This document shows, in pieces, positions 39,636-51,037 of a DNA stretch of 64,000 nucleotides (positions are counted from its first letter, which is position 1; every line of letters starts with the position of its first letter). Location: assembly GCA_023525715.1 (NCBI GenBank), contig CM042010.1, positions 86,671,384 to 86,735,383 of the forward strand, written 5' to 3'. The position numbers were made by a program, and so were the translations under genes. Source of the stretch: Cichorium intybus. Lineage: Eukaryota > Streptophyta > Magnoliopsida > Asterales > Asteraceae. A model generated the notes under the pieces. The model saw nothing but the letters and a program-made list of their open reading frames with translations. It was not told the DNA's origin and made no database searches.

Positions 39636-42600
39636 TGTGACACCCCATTTCTACTGTTTGCAAATACTATGGTTTTTCGTATAAATACATGAATACAAAA
39701 ATACGGTTTATCAAAAACCGATAATTTAAATGCTTAAAAAAGTGGGTGTACAAATTCATATCAAGCTAACCATAGTAAGCAAGAAAGGATTTAACCTTGA
39801 GTCCAATATAGGAGCTAACTTAAGCTCCACTCCCGCTAAACTTCATCCCATTGATAGCAACTTATATAGACCTGGAATACATGGCAAAACATAGAATACG
39901 TAAGACAATAATGTCTCGTGAGTTACATGAGTTTTAGACTCAAACTTTTAATTTCTTTTTTTTTCCAACTTTTTATAAAACTTATACTTGAAACATCTTT
40001 CAAATCTTCATAGTAATAACATACCAAAGCTCTTTACTTTTCAAATTCATTTTTATAACATACTTTACAGAAATAACATCTTTCAAAACTTTATAGTAAC
40101 AACATACTATAATTCTTTACTTCTCAAAATCATTTCATAACATATTTAGTAGAAATAGCATATTTTCTTTGACTGGTTTTATAAGCTTGCTGGATTTTTA
40201 TACTTAGGGCTTTAATCACTATAAGTGATACCCCAAGTCTCTACGGCTAGAAAGAACAGATCAATCCTCACCATAGAAGTGCTGAGGCAATCTACTTCGC
40301 GATGGGGATTTTTCCCCGGTAGACCCCTTACCTAACCCGGGTAGGTTGGAACATAGTTCCCTTACTAACGCTGCTTGCTACAATTACCAGTCATACAAAA
40401 CATTTTTTGCTTACTTTAACATTACTTACTTGCATAGTGGCTAATTGCCAAACTTCACCGTTTATTGTCTTTATGGCTAAATGCCAAATTCATAACTTTT
40501 GTTTCACAAAAACCATATATTTAAAACATGTCATTATAACATACTAAGCTTTATGCCAAATCATACTTTCCAAACATCTTGTGGCTATATGCCCTTTCAT
40601 ACTTGAAAACATATAAAATTTGTAACCAAAACATACTTCTTAAACATTTTATGGCTATATGCCTATCCATACTTTCAAACATGTATAATTTGTATTAAAC
40701 ATATACTTTCACATAATTGGTTCATAGACCAAAACATACTTTCACATAATTGGTTCATAGACCAAAACATAACTTCAAATATAACATTATACTTTCACAA
40801 ACGAGTTAGAGATAATACTCTTGCATATAATTTCACATATAGAAATTTTATAAGAAATCTTGAAAATACTTACTTGCCATGTACCCCAGAATGGGTAAAA
40901 ATACTGCATGTACTCACCTCATGTATTGCTAGAAGATTGGCTACACGTTCCTTGTATTTATACTCTTTTGTGATTAAATAAACACTTGGCATGAACCTAT
41001 AATTAACATGTTATATATTAACATTCATGCTAACTGATTCTATAACTCATTAGAGTCCTTATAATACTATCTTGGGTCATAACAAGTCTATAACTTTTAA
41101 ATGACCAACTTTAGTTAAATCGTATTTTATACGTATTTTGCTACAGTGCCCTCGAGGGGTCGTATTTCAATTCCGACAATTTTCCATGAAGTTTCACACT
41201 ATATTGGACCTATGTTTAAAATTTGAGGTCAATCGGACAAGTGTAATTGAAAAAACTGCATTTTTGCTTCTGACGCGGGATCGCGACCCGATCCTAAGGG
41301 GGATCGCGACCCGATCTCGTCTGGTGCGACCAGATGCTCCATTTTTATGCTACAAATTACCATTTTCCCATATTAAGCCCTTAATGCACGACTTAATCAC
41401 TAGGGATTGTTCCAAGAGCAAAACCATTCATTTTTTTCCAGTTTCTAACCATTGAAATCATAGATTTAAATCATTTTCCAAACATTCCCGTTTTTGCATT
41501 TTTTTGTCCAAAACCGAAATTATCCAATATTAATCACTTCTACTGATTTATTTCAACAATTTCCACATATGGAACTCATTAAAACCCCTTAGAATTAATT
41601 TGATCATGTGAAATTGATTTCTAAGGCTTTTGAACAAAATTCCAAATTTTCAACAATAGCAACATACTTTGATGATTTTTAAGATATGTTCTTAATACTT
41701 GACTTAATTGGTTTAGGGTCATATCTAGGCCCTAAATACCAACTTACACTTAGTTTTAAACTTCAAAATCATCAAACCTTCTTTAAAATCTTGAAAATTC
41801 TTCCGAAAACAACATTTTTTTTTACTAAAAATCATTTTATTGAATTTTCAAGCTTATGAATTGATTTCTTGTTTCTTTTACAACATTTTTTTTAACTTAA
41901 CTAAACCATTAGAGCCATTTGAAATCAGTTTCAACTCATTAACCCATTTCTAGGGTTCTTGAGCTAAAAACCCATTTCATCATTTCTTGGCATCTAAGCT
42001 TCAATTCCTTTGAATTAATGACTATTACATGTTTCTTTCACCTTTTCTAACACATTAGATTAATCAAAACCATCTGGACTCTCAAACCCGTGACTTAGGG
42101 TTCTTGAGCAAAAATCATCTTTTCTTGATTATTCAACATATTCAACTACTAGAACATGTTAAATAGATGATTTTGAGCAAGATGAATTTGATGGTTCCAT
42201 TGGAATCATGATTTCTGGAAAATCAGAAATCAAAACTTGATTCCCGTTCAAGAATTTTGGAGCCTAGAACTTGGAAACCTTACCTCTTGAAGCTTGGAAT
42301 CACTAGTTCCAATTGTGTTCCTTTGATTTCTTTGCAACGATGTTTGATCTTCCTCTCCTCCCGTGCTCTCTTCTCTCGTTCTCTCTAGACTCTTCTGAAT
42401 TTATGAGGATTAATGAGATATTTTCTCATTTTTTATATTTTCCATATTTACAGTTTTAGTCCCTGAACTTTCATTCCCTGGACTTTTGACACAAATATTA
42501 AATTTGGCCACATGAAGCTAAAATTCTTACATTTTTGGTCCAAACTAGAATTATACTTTTATAATAATTCTTGTATATGGTCAAATGACCAAATTACCCT

Positions 42601-42900
42601 TCTCATGGTAGAAATAACCAAATTACCCTCTTTTACTAGAATTAACTTTCGATTACTTATCACCATTATTTGGTGTCAAAATTTTATTTCATTACATATT
42701 AACTCCAAAAATAATATTTTCCTTACTTAAAAGTCATTTGGATGTCAAATGACCATTTTGCCCTTTTCTCATCCTCTTTTTCCAAACTTTTGGTATTTTA
42801 CCACATTTCTAAATAATTTATTTTAAAATTTTCAAAATATTTTTGGTCTTTTCTTTACGTATTTTCTCGAATATAAATTCGAGATTTTCGGGTCGTTACA
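39636..42900 (-). repeat. 3' LTR of element 2 (left)
   Basis: 3265-bp copy of 54112-57422. It lacks a 41-bp stretch present in the other LTR at about 55727-55767. It contains repeated words TGGCTATATGCC/TGGCTAAATGCC at 40430-40660 and a two-copy repeat near 40715-40770. ORFs such as 41138-41455 recur in both LTRs and match nothing I recognise. Confidence 0.92.
40430..40775. repeat. Imperfect repeats inside element 2 LTR
   Basis: TGGCTAA(T/A)TGCCAA and TGGCTATATGCC recur four times between 40438 and 40655. Two tandem units containing ATAATTGGTTCATAGACC follow at about 40715-40770. The same arrangement is in the other LTR at about 54915-55255. Confidence 0.65.
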
Positions 42901-42917
42901 ACTACATCCCCCTTATT
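42901..42917 (-). other. Polypurine tract of element 2
   Basis: On the minus strand this reads AATAAGGGGGATGTAGT directly before the LTR start TGTAACGACCC. Together with the primer site at 54091-54110 it gives the element's orientation. Confidence 0.75.
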
Positions 42918-43931
42918 GGGATTCCGTCCTCGGAATCATCGCACAATTACTAAAAGGAAATCACTTCCCACTCCTTTTCAAATGTTCTCCACCAAAGTTG
43001 GTTTCTAGTAGATACTTTCTTTTTACCAACACATAATCATATTCTTCATTATTTTATCTTTTAATCTTTTCTTCTTTGGTTGTTTTTGACTCTTTAATTA
43101 ACATGGCTTATTTATTTTCACCATTCTCTTCTTCTCATTCATTTACTCAATCATTACTTCATAGATAACCCACTGTTATTTCTTCTTTACAGAAGTTTTA
43201 CAACATCTTATTTTATTTTTCTTACATTTGTTTTTAAATCTTATAAACTTCAGTTATTCTTCTTTATCTCTATTACCCACTACTGACTCATTACCATTTA
43301 TAAATGATGTATTTTCCTCCTTCTTGTTACACTTCACATTCTTACTTTTCTGTTTGGGACAGAATCTGTCGAATCATCATATTGTTCACGAGAATCTACT
43401 TATCTTGTTCTGAAAATGTTGAAACGATGTTTCGCTTTTTTTTAACAATTAGACATCATTAACGTTCTTTCTGTGTATAATACACCATACTTAACCTTAT
43501 AAACTTGTACAGTTTTACTGTTGAAGTTGATCTATTATCTCAGTCAACTTCCTTCTCAATTCACACTTTTAAGGAAAAATCATTTCTATTATATTTTTCA
43601 TCTTCTTATGTACTCCGTGTACCCTTCTCATATTATTATTATTTACATTTTAGTATTTCTTTGCCAATTCTTATTTCTCACATTAGTGCTTAGTTTAGCA
43701 TCTGATCTTCTGTTTACTCTTTCCTCACGGTATCTAAATTGTTTACCATGATTGATTCGAAATTTGTTTTTCTTCAATTCACTTATGGAACTTCATACAT
43801 GTTGCATACTATAATTCACATTCCCATACTTACTTCACTTTTCATAATATTATTATCTTGTGGTGTATTTATGTTTTACAAACCACATTCATTAACTTCT
43901 TGACATATACTTACAAGTTCTTAGTTGCATA

Positions 43932-44017
<86 letters not shown>

Positions 44018-44235
44018 TTGGTTCTCTTTTGTTTTAAGAATCCAACTAGGTATTTTTAACATTTTCGTCCCATGACGAATTCTTGACATAACCCTCAATC
44101 ACCATTACCTCTCGTTACTCTTTACTTTTACATCTTTTATCATTTCTATTATGTGTTATAAGGCTACATGCCTAACAGATTATGCTATTCTTTCGTTTAA
44201 ACTCCACTTCTTTACACTATATATTTCTTTACAAC
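42918..44235 (-). other. Non-coding interior of element 2, left part
   Basis: T-rich on the plus strand, with no retroviral motifs in any frame. ORFs of 60-80 codons here are low-complexity. It contains the (TA)n tract at 43936-44016 and ends with ACAAC (44231-44235), the target duplication of element 3. Confidence 0.65.
43936..44016. repeat. (TA)n microsatellite
   Basis: An uninterrupted alternation of T and A of about 80 bp inside element 2. It is self-complementary, and any ORF through it (YIYI repeats) is an artefact. Confidence 0.95.
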
Positions 44236-45696
44236 TGTAACGCCCCAAATTTCAAAATTTCTAAAATTCATTTATTATCAAGGTTTCAATAAAACATTTA
44301 TTCCAAAAGTAAATCCGTTCGACCTATTTATTAAACCAACAGCGGAAACAATTGAAAATCATAACATAATTCCTTGACATAAATTTTCTTGTATGCGATG
44401 CGCCGCCGTCACGCCTTGCCCTTCCCTTTGTCAATCGATTTACCTGAAATATTATAAAAACAACGGGTAAGCTTAAAGCTTAGTGAGTCCACAAATTACC
44501 ATACATGCCCACACATTAAACAACCCGTCCTCGAGAACGACCCGACCCTACCCGCCATACAACAGCTACGGGCGTCCATCATACAACAGCTATGGACACG
44601 GGAAGGTTCTACCCATCATACAACAGCTATGGGTTCCCGGTTATGACCCAGCCCATCATACAACAGCTATGGGACAAGGCATAGTCCAACTCGCCATACA
44701 ACAGCTACGAGGGGACACGCATCAGTACTGAGCCCAACAACAAATAACCACAGATATAGAGAAATTCATATAACTGTAAACAACACACAAGATGCCTAAC
44801 ATGCAACATCATATAGTAAGGTGAGGATACTCACCTGATTCGAAACCGCACAGATATTCTCTAATATCCCCACTTAGCTCGTCCACACACCTAAATCCCA
44901 CACACATACAACATATCAATTACTGACTAGGCTCTTACAGACCTGTCTAAAGGTTAGACTCATTATTTGCCATCAAACCGTGGTCAAAACTAAGTCCCTT
45001 GTCAAACAGTCGCTCACCGCGGCGTGGCACCTCATCCTACACGCCGCGGCTATCATCGAATACTTACGGGGTTTCAGCCGAGTCCGTGCCGCTGGCATAG
45101 CCAGTCCGCGTCGCGGCTCGTAACATTCCAAAATGTTTTTCAGCGATTAACAGTACATCAATCGGCTAGGGTTCCTTTCTACACCCTTCCTGGGATCAGG
45201 AACTACCCTAAGGTCACTTCCTTATGGACATGCAAGTCCATGCATGTCCTTGGTTCAAACCCTAAGGGCTACAAATCGTCTAAAGCTACAGACCAACTGG
45301 TAACACCATATGACGGGATAAAAAGGAAAGTCAGAAGAGTAAATCTTCTTACCTTACTTCTGAAGGACGGAGTGATGCCCACGATCCGTTCTAAACCTTC
45401 TCCCGCGTGGATCTCCTTCTTCTAATCTCCCAAAACCTTCAACACCTCGAGACCAAAGAGTATCTGCCGAAACCAGACACATCTACTCTAGAAACTCTCC
45501 AAAAACACGAACCCTAGGGCTGGGGTCCTTTTTATAGGCGTTTAAATCCGAATTAGGGTTTTTCATGACTGCGGCGCACCGTGCCGTGGATTCTTTAGAA
45601 CCGCGCCGTGCGTACAAATCCTACGCGATTCTAGATTCTTCCAAAAGCCGCGCCGCGGATTCCTTCGGGCTGCGACTCGGCGGAACGGGTCTTACA
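44236..45696 (-). repeat. 3' LTR of element 3 (left)
   Basis: Copy of 51038-52492. On the minus strand it starts TGTAAGACCCG and ends GGGGCGTTACA. It holds a TATA box at 45527-45537 and the CATACAACAGCTA repeat cluster. GC-rich words such as GCCGCGCCG near its U3 end are unusual in this AT-rich window. Confidence 0.95.
44553..44712 (-). repeat. Five-copy CATACAACAGCTA cluster in LTR
   Basis: CATACAACAGCTA(T/C)G occurs five times at spacings of about 23-41 bp, about 320 bp from the LTR's 3' end. The same cluster is at 51355-51512 in the other LTR. Confidence 0.8.
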
Positions 45697-46282
45697 ATTC
45701 TCCCCCACTTAACTGGATTTCGTCCCCGAAATCCGTGCCGATAAATAATTCTGGATAATGCCTCCGCATTTCCTCCTCCGGTTCCCAAGTCCATTCGGAC
45801 CCTTTTCGATGCTGCCACTGAACTTTCACTAATCCTATTGTTTTATTCCGCAAAGTCTTTATCTTCTTTTCAACGATGGCAATTGGTCGCTCCACATAAT
45901 TTAGACGTTCATCTAATTGAATATCCTCCAAAGGTACTATTGTGGATTCCTCAGTCACGCACTTTCTGAGCTGCGAAACGTGAAACGTGTCGTGAATCTG
46001 ACTAAGCTGTTCGGGTAGCTCCAACCGGTAAGCTACCTCACCTACACGGGCGACAATTCGATATGGTCCAATGTACCTAGGGCCAAGCTTTCCTCGCTTC
46101 CTAAAACGAATAACTCCCTTCCAAGGTGACACCTTTAGAAGAACATAATCCCCGACTTGAAACTCGAGATCGGACCGTCGCCTATCCGCATAACTTTTCT
46201 GTCGGCTTTGAGCAGTTAATAATCTCTCCCGAACCTTCTGAATTAACTCAGTTGTCTTGAGCACCACCTCTGTACTTCCCAA
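45692..46282 (-). pseudogene. Integrase C-terminus and chromodomain (element 3 pol, last part)
   Basis: Last segment of the polyprotein, in frame with the integrase segment but separated from it by a TAG near 46289. It contains YADRRRSDLEFQVGDYVLLK and the GPY/F module (KLGPRYIGPYRI), then HDTFHVSQLRKC. It ends in a chromodomain (from about ERPIAIVEKKIK through KVQWQHRKGSEWTWEPEEEM), whose aromatic residues in chromoviruses help target chromatin. The stop codon lies just inside the LTR, so the purine tract is coding, a common economy in this clade. Confidence 0.9.
45698..45712 (-). other. Polypurine tract of element 3
   Basis: The minus-strand sequence TAAGTGGGGGAGAAT abuts the LTR. It follows GGACGAAATCC, the same context as in element 1. 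The pol frame runs through it and stops two bases inside the LTR. Confidence 0.85.
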
Positions 46283-46288
46283 TACCTG

Positions 46289-47137
46289 CTAGCCAACCTC
46301 ACCCCAGCAAATAGGTGTCCGACATTTTCTTCCATACAACATTTCAAAGGGAGCTCTGCCAATGCTCGCGTGATAACTGTTATTGTAAGAAAACTCAGCT
46401 AAAGGGAGATGGGAATCCCAACTCCCGCCAAAATCGATGACACATGCCCTAAGCATATCCTCCAGCGTTTGAATTGTCCTTTCACTCTGCCCATCCGTCT
46501 GAGGATGATATGCTGTGCTGAAATGAAGGCGAGTGCCTAATTCCTCATGAAACTTCTTCCAAAACCTAGACGTAAACCGGACATCCCGGTCGGATATCAC
46601 CGAGACCGGTATACCATGCCGAGAGATAATTTCATCTATGAAGACCTTAGCCAATTCCTTTGCAGAGTAAGTCTCTTGGATGGGGAGGAAATGAGCACTT
46701 TTGGTCAACCTATCCACGATAACCCAAATAGTGTCCATATGTCGAGGGGTTCTTGGCAACTTCGTGATGAAATCCATTATGATATGCTCCCATTTCCATT
46801 CTGGGATCTCAAGAGGCTGCAACTTACCATGAGGCCGTTGGTGCTCGGCCTTGACCTTACGACAGGTCAAGCATCTTTCGACAAACCAAGCTACTTCCCT
46901 CTTCATGCCTAGCCCCCAATAATATTCGCGCAGATCCCTATACATTTTAGTTGCTCCAGGGTGGATAGAGAACCTGGATTTATGTGCCTCCTCCAATAGG
47001 GTTTGACGAACCCCGCCCAGCTTCGGTACCCAAATTCTCTCATGGCAAGTTATCAAATCCCTACTATCTTTGACCATAGTTGCCAACTGACCCACAATCC
47101 TCTCACTTTTCTGATTCTCGCTCTTGCTTGCTTCCAC
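46289..47137 (-). pseudogene. Integrase core (element 3 pol)
   Basis: The N-terminal zinc-binding HHCC module is visible (HPGATKMYRDL, then CLTCRKVK). The catalytic triad D, D and E is seen in HIIMDFITKLP, SVISDRDVRF and GQSERTIQTLEDML, so the catalytic residues are intact. The segment is bounded by in-frame stops: TAA at 47144-47146 before it and TAG at about 46289-46291 after it. The frame is the same on both sides, so these are nonsense changes in one polyprotein, not gene boundaries. Confidence 0.92.
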
Positions 47138-47143
47138 CTGGGC

Positions 47144-47554
47144 TTACCTAATCAGCTCAAGTAGCGGTGTCACAATTGTCATCCTTAGACAAACGCCCCG
47201 AAGGGGTGCACTCGAAGCCTTACGACTTAACGCATCCGCTACCACATTGGCCTTTCCAGGGTGGTAGTGTATCTCACAATCATAGTCTTTTAATACATCC
47301 AACCATCTCCTCTGTCTCATATTGAGGTTTGCCTGATCCATCAGGTACTTCAAACTCTTGTGATCCATGAAAATGGTGCACTTTACTCCATACAAATAGT
47401 GTCTCCAAATCTTGAGAGCGAAGACCACCGCTCCCAATTCCAAATCATGAGTTGGGTAGTTAGTTTCATGGGGCTTCCACTGTCGCGAGGCGTAAGCGAT
47501 CACCCTGCCTCGTTGCATCAAGACTGCCCCAATCCCGAGATTGATGCATCGCAA
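47144..47554 (-). pseudogene. RNase H (element 3 pol)
   Basis: Begins with a few frame-shadow residues and becomes authentic at GAVLMQRGRVIAYASRQW. Acidic RNase H residues appear in the ELGAVVFALK and FMDHKSLKYL contexts, and the domain ends at HPGKANVVADALSRK. It is one frame away from the RT segment, with which it overlaps at 47518-47554. A TAA at 47144-47146 ends it before the integrase. Confidence 0.9.
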
Positions 47555-48552
47555 TAAACTACCATATCCTCCATGCCTTCAGACAAAGTCAAAACCGGAG
47601 CTTCACACAATTTCCGCCGCAAAGTCTCAAAAGCTTGCTGCTGCTCCTTACCCCACCGAAAAGCAGCATTTTTCTTAGTTAGCAGGGTCAAAGGTACTGC
47701 AACCTTTGAGAAGTCTTGGATGAAATGACGGTAATAACTAGCCAGATCCAAGAAACTTCTAATCTCCGAGGGAGTCTTCGGAACCTCCCACCGCATCACG
47801 GCCTCCACCTTAGCCGGGTCTACCATGATTCCTTGCTCATTTACAATGTGACCCAAAAACTGAACCTCCCGTAGCCAAAAGTCACACTTGGATAATTTTG
47901 CATAAAGCTTCTCCTTCCTTAAGGTCTCTAATACTTCCTTTAAGTGCTGTTCATGTTGTTCCCTGCTCCGAGAATAGACTAAGATGTCGTCAATGAAAAC
48001 TATAACCGACCGATCCAACATCGGTCGACACACCCGATTCATTAAGTCCATAAAAGCTGCAGGGGCATTGGTCAGTCCAAACGGCATCACTACAAACTCG
48101 AAGTGACCGTACCTCGTCCGAAAAGCCGTTTTCGGGATGTCTTCCTCCCGTACCCGCATTTGATGGTAACCTGACCGCAAATCAATTTTTGAAAACCACG
48201 AAGCGCCCTGCAGTTGGTCGAATAAGTCGTCGATGCGAGGTAATGGATATCGATTCTTCACCGTAAGCTTATTCAACTCACGATAATCTATGCACATCCT
48301 GTTGGAACCATCCTTCTTCTTAACAAACAAAATAGGCGCTCCCCATGGCGAGCAACTGGGTCGAATAAATCCCTTATCTAATAATTCTCGAAGTTGAATA
48401 GACAACTCCAGCATCTCTGGGGGCGCAAGACGATACGGTGCTTTAGCTATCGGAGCTGCATCGGGAGTTAAGTCGATCTTAAATTCCACCTGTCTCTCTG
48501 GCGGCACGCCAGGCAGGTCCTCGGGAAAAACATCAGGAAAATCCCGAACCAC
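47518..48552 (-). pseudogene. Reverse transcriptase (element 3 pol)
   Basis: Shows FPDVFPEDLPGVPPER, then RT blocks with KKKDGSNRMCIDYRELN, KIDLRSGYHQMRV, MPFGLTNAPAAF and the catalytic FIDDILVYSR (FIDD variant of the YxDD box). It continues into the start of RNase H (YCDASISG). The frame is lost at about 47530, where one G appears to be missing from a G run. The displayed start at 48552 is only an internal Met: the frame is open upstream to the stop at 48631. Confidence 0.93.
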
Positions 48553-48630
48553 TGGTATATCACTTGCTTTCTGCTGTGGCTTCCTTTCTCGTGTGTCTAC
48601 AACATAAGCGACAAATCCCGAACCTCCATG

Positions 48631-49046
48631 CTAAAAATGTCTGCGTGCCCTAGCAGCTGAACAGAAAACTGCACCTCGATTCTTTCTCTCGCCCTGCACA
48701 ACCAGCTCTCCCCCACTTGGGGTTTGAATCCACACTCGCTTGTTCTTACAATCGATCCATGATTCATGCTGACCCATCCAATCCATACCGATGATGACTC
48801 GGGAGTCACTCAACAGTATAGGGATGAGATCGATCGGAAACTTTATTCCTTGAATCACGACTTCGCATCCCCGATAAACACTAGTCGCTTGCACGGTTTT
48901 ATCATCCGCAATTTCCACTTCTAACGGCTGATGAAGAGTTCCTAAAGCAATACCGAAACTCTTTCCCAACGTGGCAGACACAAAAGAATGACTAGCACCC
49001 GAATCAAATAGTGCAAAGGTAGGCGCAGAGTTGACTAAGAATGTTC
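48631..49046 (-). pseudogene. Aspartic protease (element 3)
   Basis: The active-site motif FDSGASHSFV lies around 48980-49010, followed by LPI/DLIPILLSDSRVIIGMDWMG, the second hallmark of gypsy proteases. The frame is the same as RT but ends at a TAG at 48631-48633, in the linker between the two. Its natural start is the gag frame; it appears joined to gag by the intron-like interval at 49047-49114. No Met start of its own precedes the active site. Confidence 0.88.
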
Positions 49047-49114
49047 CTAATCAAAGAATAATAGACATATTAATTACACACACCACAAACATGAGGCAAG
49101 TAAAGAAAGAGTAC
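49047..49114 (-). other. Intron-like interval between gag and protease
   Basis: On the minus strand a 68-bp AT- and pyrimidine-rich stretch begins GTACTCTTTC and ends TTTGATTAG. It contains the gag stop and at least one more stop in the protease frame. Removing it leaves gag and protease in the same phase across conserved residues. That suits an intron, though 68 bp is near the lower size limit for plants. An ordinary insertion that happens to end in GT and AG is the alternative. Confidence 0.6.
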
Positions 49115-50255
49115 CCGTGACGACGTCGGGCGCATCCTGTGCCTCCTCGGCGGTCATGACGAATGCTCGACCCTTGGTCTTAGGGGCTTCCCCTTTCCCC
49201 TGCCTACCATCGGTAATCCGGAGTGTAGTGGGTGCCGGATTCTGAACCACTCCCTGAGTCAGACGGGGACATTGGGCCTTGAAGTGGCCCACTTGGTTAC
49301 AATTAAAACAAATCTTGACCTCTTGCCGACAATCTTTAGCATAGTGGCCCTCCTTTCCACACTTATGACATATTAGCACCCAGCAACGCCCCTCATGATT
49401 CCTTCCACATTTACCACACTTACCCTGGCTCCTTTGCCGTTGCTTTCCCTGATCTGTCCCTCGAAATTTCTTCGAAACCTGCTGAGTCTGAGCAGGCGCC
49501 GGACGCTTCTGCTTTTGTTGGGTTTCCAGTTCCAACTCTCGGGCCCGAGCGGCCGCTATCATATCAGTAAGAGTTTGGTGCCTAGCAGCAGACACAAACT
49601 CCCGAATGTCTGTGCGAAGCATTGCCAAGTATCGGGTCATCCTCATGCGCTCGGTTGCCGCAAACTCTGGACAGAAGAGTGCCCGTTCATTAAACTTCTT
49701 GGTGATTTCTGTCACCGTCTCAGTAGTCTGGGTCAGATTTAGGTACTCCTGCGCCAAGCGTTCCATTTCCACCTGTGGAACATACTCCAATTTGAACTGT
49801 TCCTTAAACTGCGGCCATGTAATGGCATCCAACTGAGCAGGAGTGAGATCTTTCGTTCGTATCTCCCACCAATCTTTCGCAGCCTCTCTTAAAAGATTCG
49901 CCGCAAACGTTACCTTGGAGTTCTCATGACAGGAACATGTGCGGAAAGCACCCTCCACTGCGGAAATCCACCGCATGCTAACAATCGGATCCCTGCCCCC
50001 ATCGAACATCGGAGGCGAACAAGCCGAAAAGTCCTTATAACTTGCATCCCTCGCACGTGACGTGCCCTGAGTAGCCAGTCGTTCCTCGAGCATTGCCCAT
50101 AGCTCAGCCTTAATCGTACCAAAGAACTGAGGTATCGCAGCCAACACTTCCCGCGAAACCTCCTTCGCTATCAGGTTACGGAGATTCTCATCAGTCGGTC
50201 CTCCCCCACTCGAGGTACCCGCATCTGGTCCACCGTTGCTTCGAGTGACTGCCAT
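49074..50255 (-). CDS. Gag capsid-nucleocapsid protein (element 3)
   Basis: Intact 393-residue ORF starting MAVTRSNGG. Capsid region about residues 75-240 (MFDGGRDPIVSMRWISAVEGAF, DWWEIRTKDL, WPQFKEQFKLEYVP), the retrotransposon gag fold that assembles virus-like particles in the cytoplasm. A basic linker follows, then three zinc knuckles: CGKCGRNHEGRC (atypical) and two of form CX2CX4HX4C, CHKCGKEGHYAKDC and CFNCNQVGHFKAQC. The last about 12 residues (after DVVTG) come from the intron-like interval and end at 49074. This unspliced form would give Gag alone; the spliced form would run on into protease. Confidence 0.93.
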   Translation of the reverse strand: MAVTRSNGGPDAGTSSGGGPTDENLRNLIAKEVSREVLAAIPQFFGTIKAELWAMLEERLATQGTSRARDASYKDFSACSPPMFDGGRDPIVSMRWISAVEGAFRTCSCHENSKVTFAANLLREAAKDWWEIRTKDLTPAQLDAITWPQFKEQFKLEYVPQVEMERLAQEYLNLTQTTETVTEITKKFNERALFCPEFAATERMRMTRYLAMLRTDIREFVSAARHQTLTDMIAAARARELELETQQKQKRPAPAQTQQVSKKFRGTDQGKQRQRSQGKCGKCGRNHEGRCWVLICHKCGKEGHYAKDCRQEVKICFNCNQVGHFKAQCPRLTQGVVQNPAPTTLRITDGRQGKGEAPKTKGRAFVMTAEEAQDAPDVVTGTLSLLASCLWCV

Positions 50256-51017
50256 TCTGAAATGCGCAACAGTTCTGATATCAATACTCAGGTCACTCCT
50301 ATCTACCCAACTACCTGACTTTCTAGGACTTTGTTTGACTACTTTTGACTCAAGCGTGAATCCTGTGCTTTCGGTAATACTGGCCTGGTACTACCTTCCA
50401 CACATATTCGCCCTTGTTCCAAGTTCGTCAACCATCATCCTAAAACGTCACACGTACTAAACCATTTCCTTTGACTCATGTGGTCATGCACCGTGGTGCC
50501 TAATCTTTTGATCTAACTCTCCATCTCACACGTGCCTAAGAGAACTATTGCTAATGTCGTCGAGTCACCTCACGGACGCACAGCCGTACACAATCAGGAA
50601 TAAGATAGATGTTTGAATAACTGATCTACCCTAAAGTCACAACCAAACAAGGAACAGCCAGTAAGGCCAGACCAAGAATTCTTAGGCTATCTTACCCTAA
50701 TTGTATATAACCTACCAGCATTCACTAAGCAACCTAACGACAGTAGCATAAAATTCCAAAGCAGCACATATGGTACAAAAACAGCCTACAGAGTATATTA
50801 TCCAGACAGCTTTACATCCTAGTACAATACATTTTATCACATAACACAAACTTGGCATGGGTAATTAGGAATCACAAAACTTACTTGAGCTCGGCTGACG
50901 GTTCGCATCGCATCTTCTTTTACTTTAATTTAACCTTCCAAAACATTTTCTTAACAAAATCGCTCAGTCCTAAGTTTGAGTTTGGATTCCCAATACAGTT
51001 CATCCAAATCCCTCAAA
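50256..51017 (-). other. Untranslated leader of element 3
   Basis: About 760 bp between the primer site and the gag start without a convincing ORF. In this family the region holds the packaging and dimerisation signals; none can be pointed to by eye. Confidence 0.6.
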
Positions 51018-51035
51018 CCAAGGCTCTGATACCAA
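51018..51035 (-). other. Primer binding site of element 3
   Basis: The minus-strand sequence TTGGTATCAGAGCCTTGG lies next to the LTR and is complementary to initiator Met tRNA. Confidence 0.9.
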
Positions 51036-51037
51036 TT

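Noticed and set aside
41138..41455. 105-residue ORF in element 2 LTR, partly repeated at 55788-55979
   Set aside because: LTR sequence with no family match. The 41-bp difference between the LTRs breaks the correspondence, which argues against selection.
43892..44098. YIYIYI-repeat ORF, and similar ORFs at 60353-60675
   Set aside because: Translations of (TA)n and (CA)n microsatellites.
44483..44731. 82-residue ORF rich in Tyr, Pro and Ser, with a twin at 51285-51533
   Set aside because: It runs through the CATACAACAGCTA repeat cluster of the element 3 LTRs. The twin is the other LTR, and there is no coding signature.
51018..51035. tRNA-like sequence (GATACCA, TATCAGAGC) near LTRs
   Set aside because: These are primer binding sites complementary to a tRNA 3' end; no cloverleaf can be formed around them.
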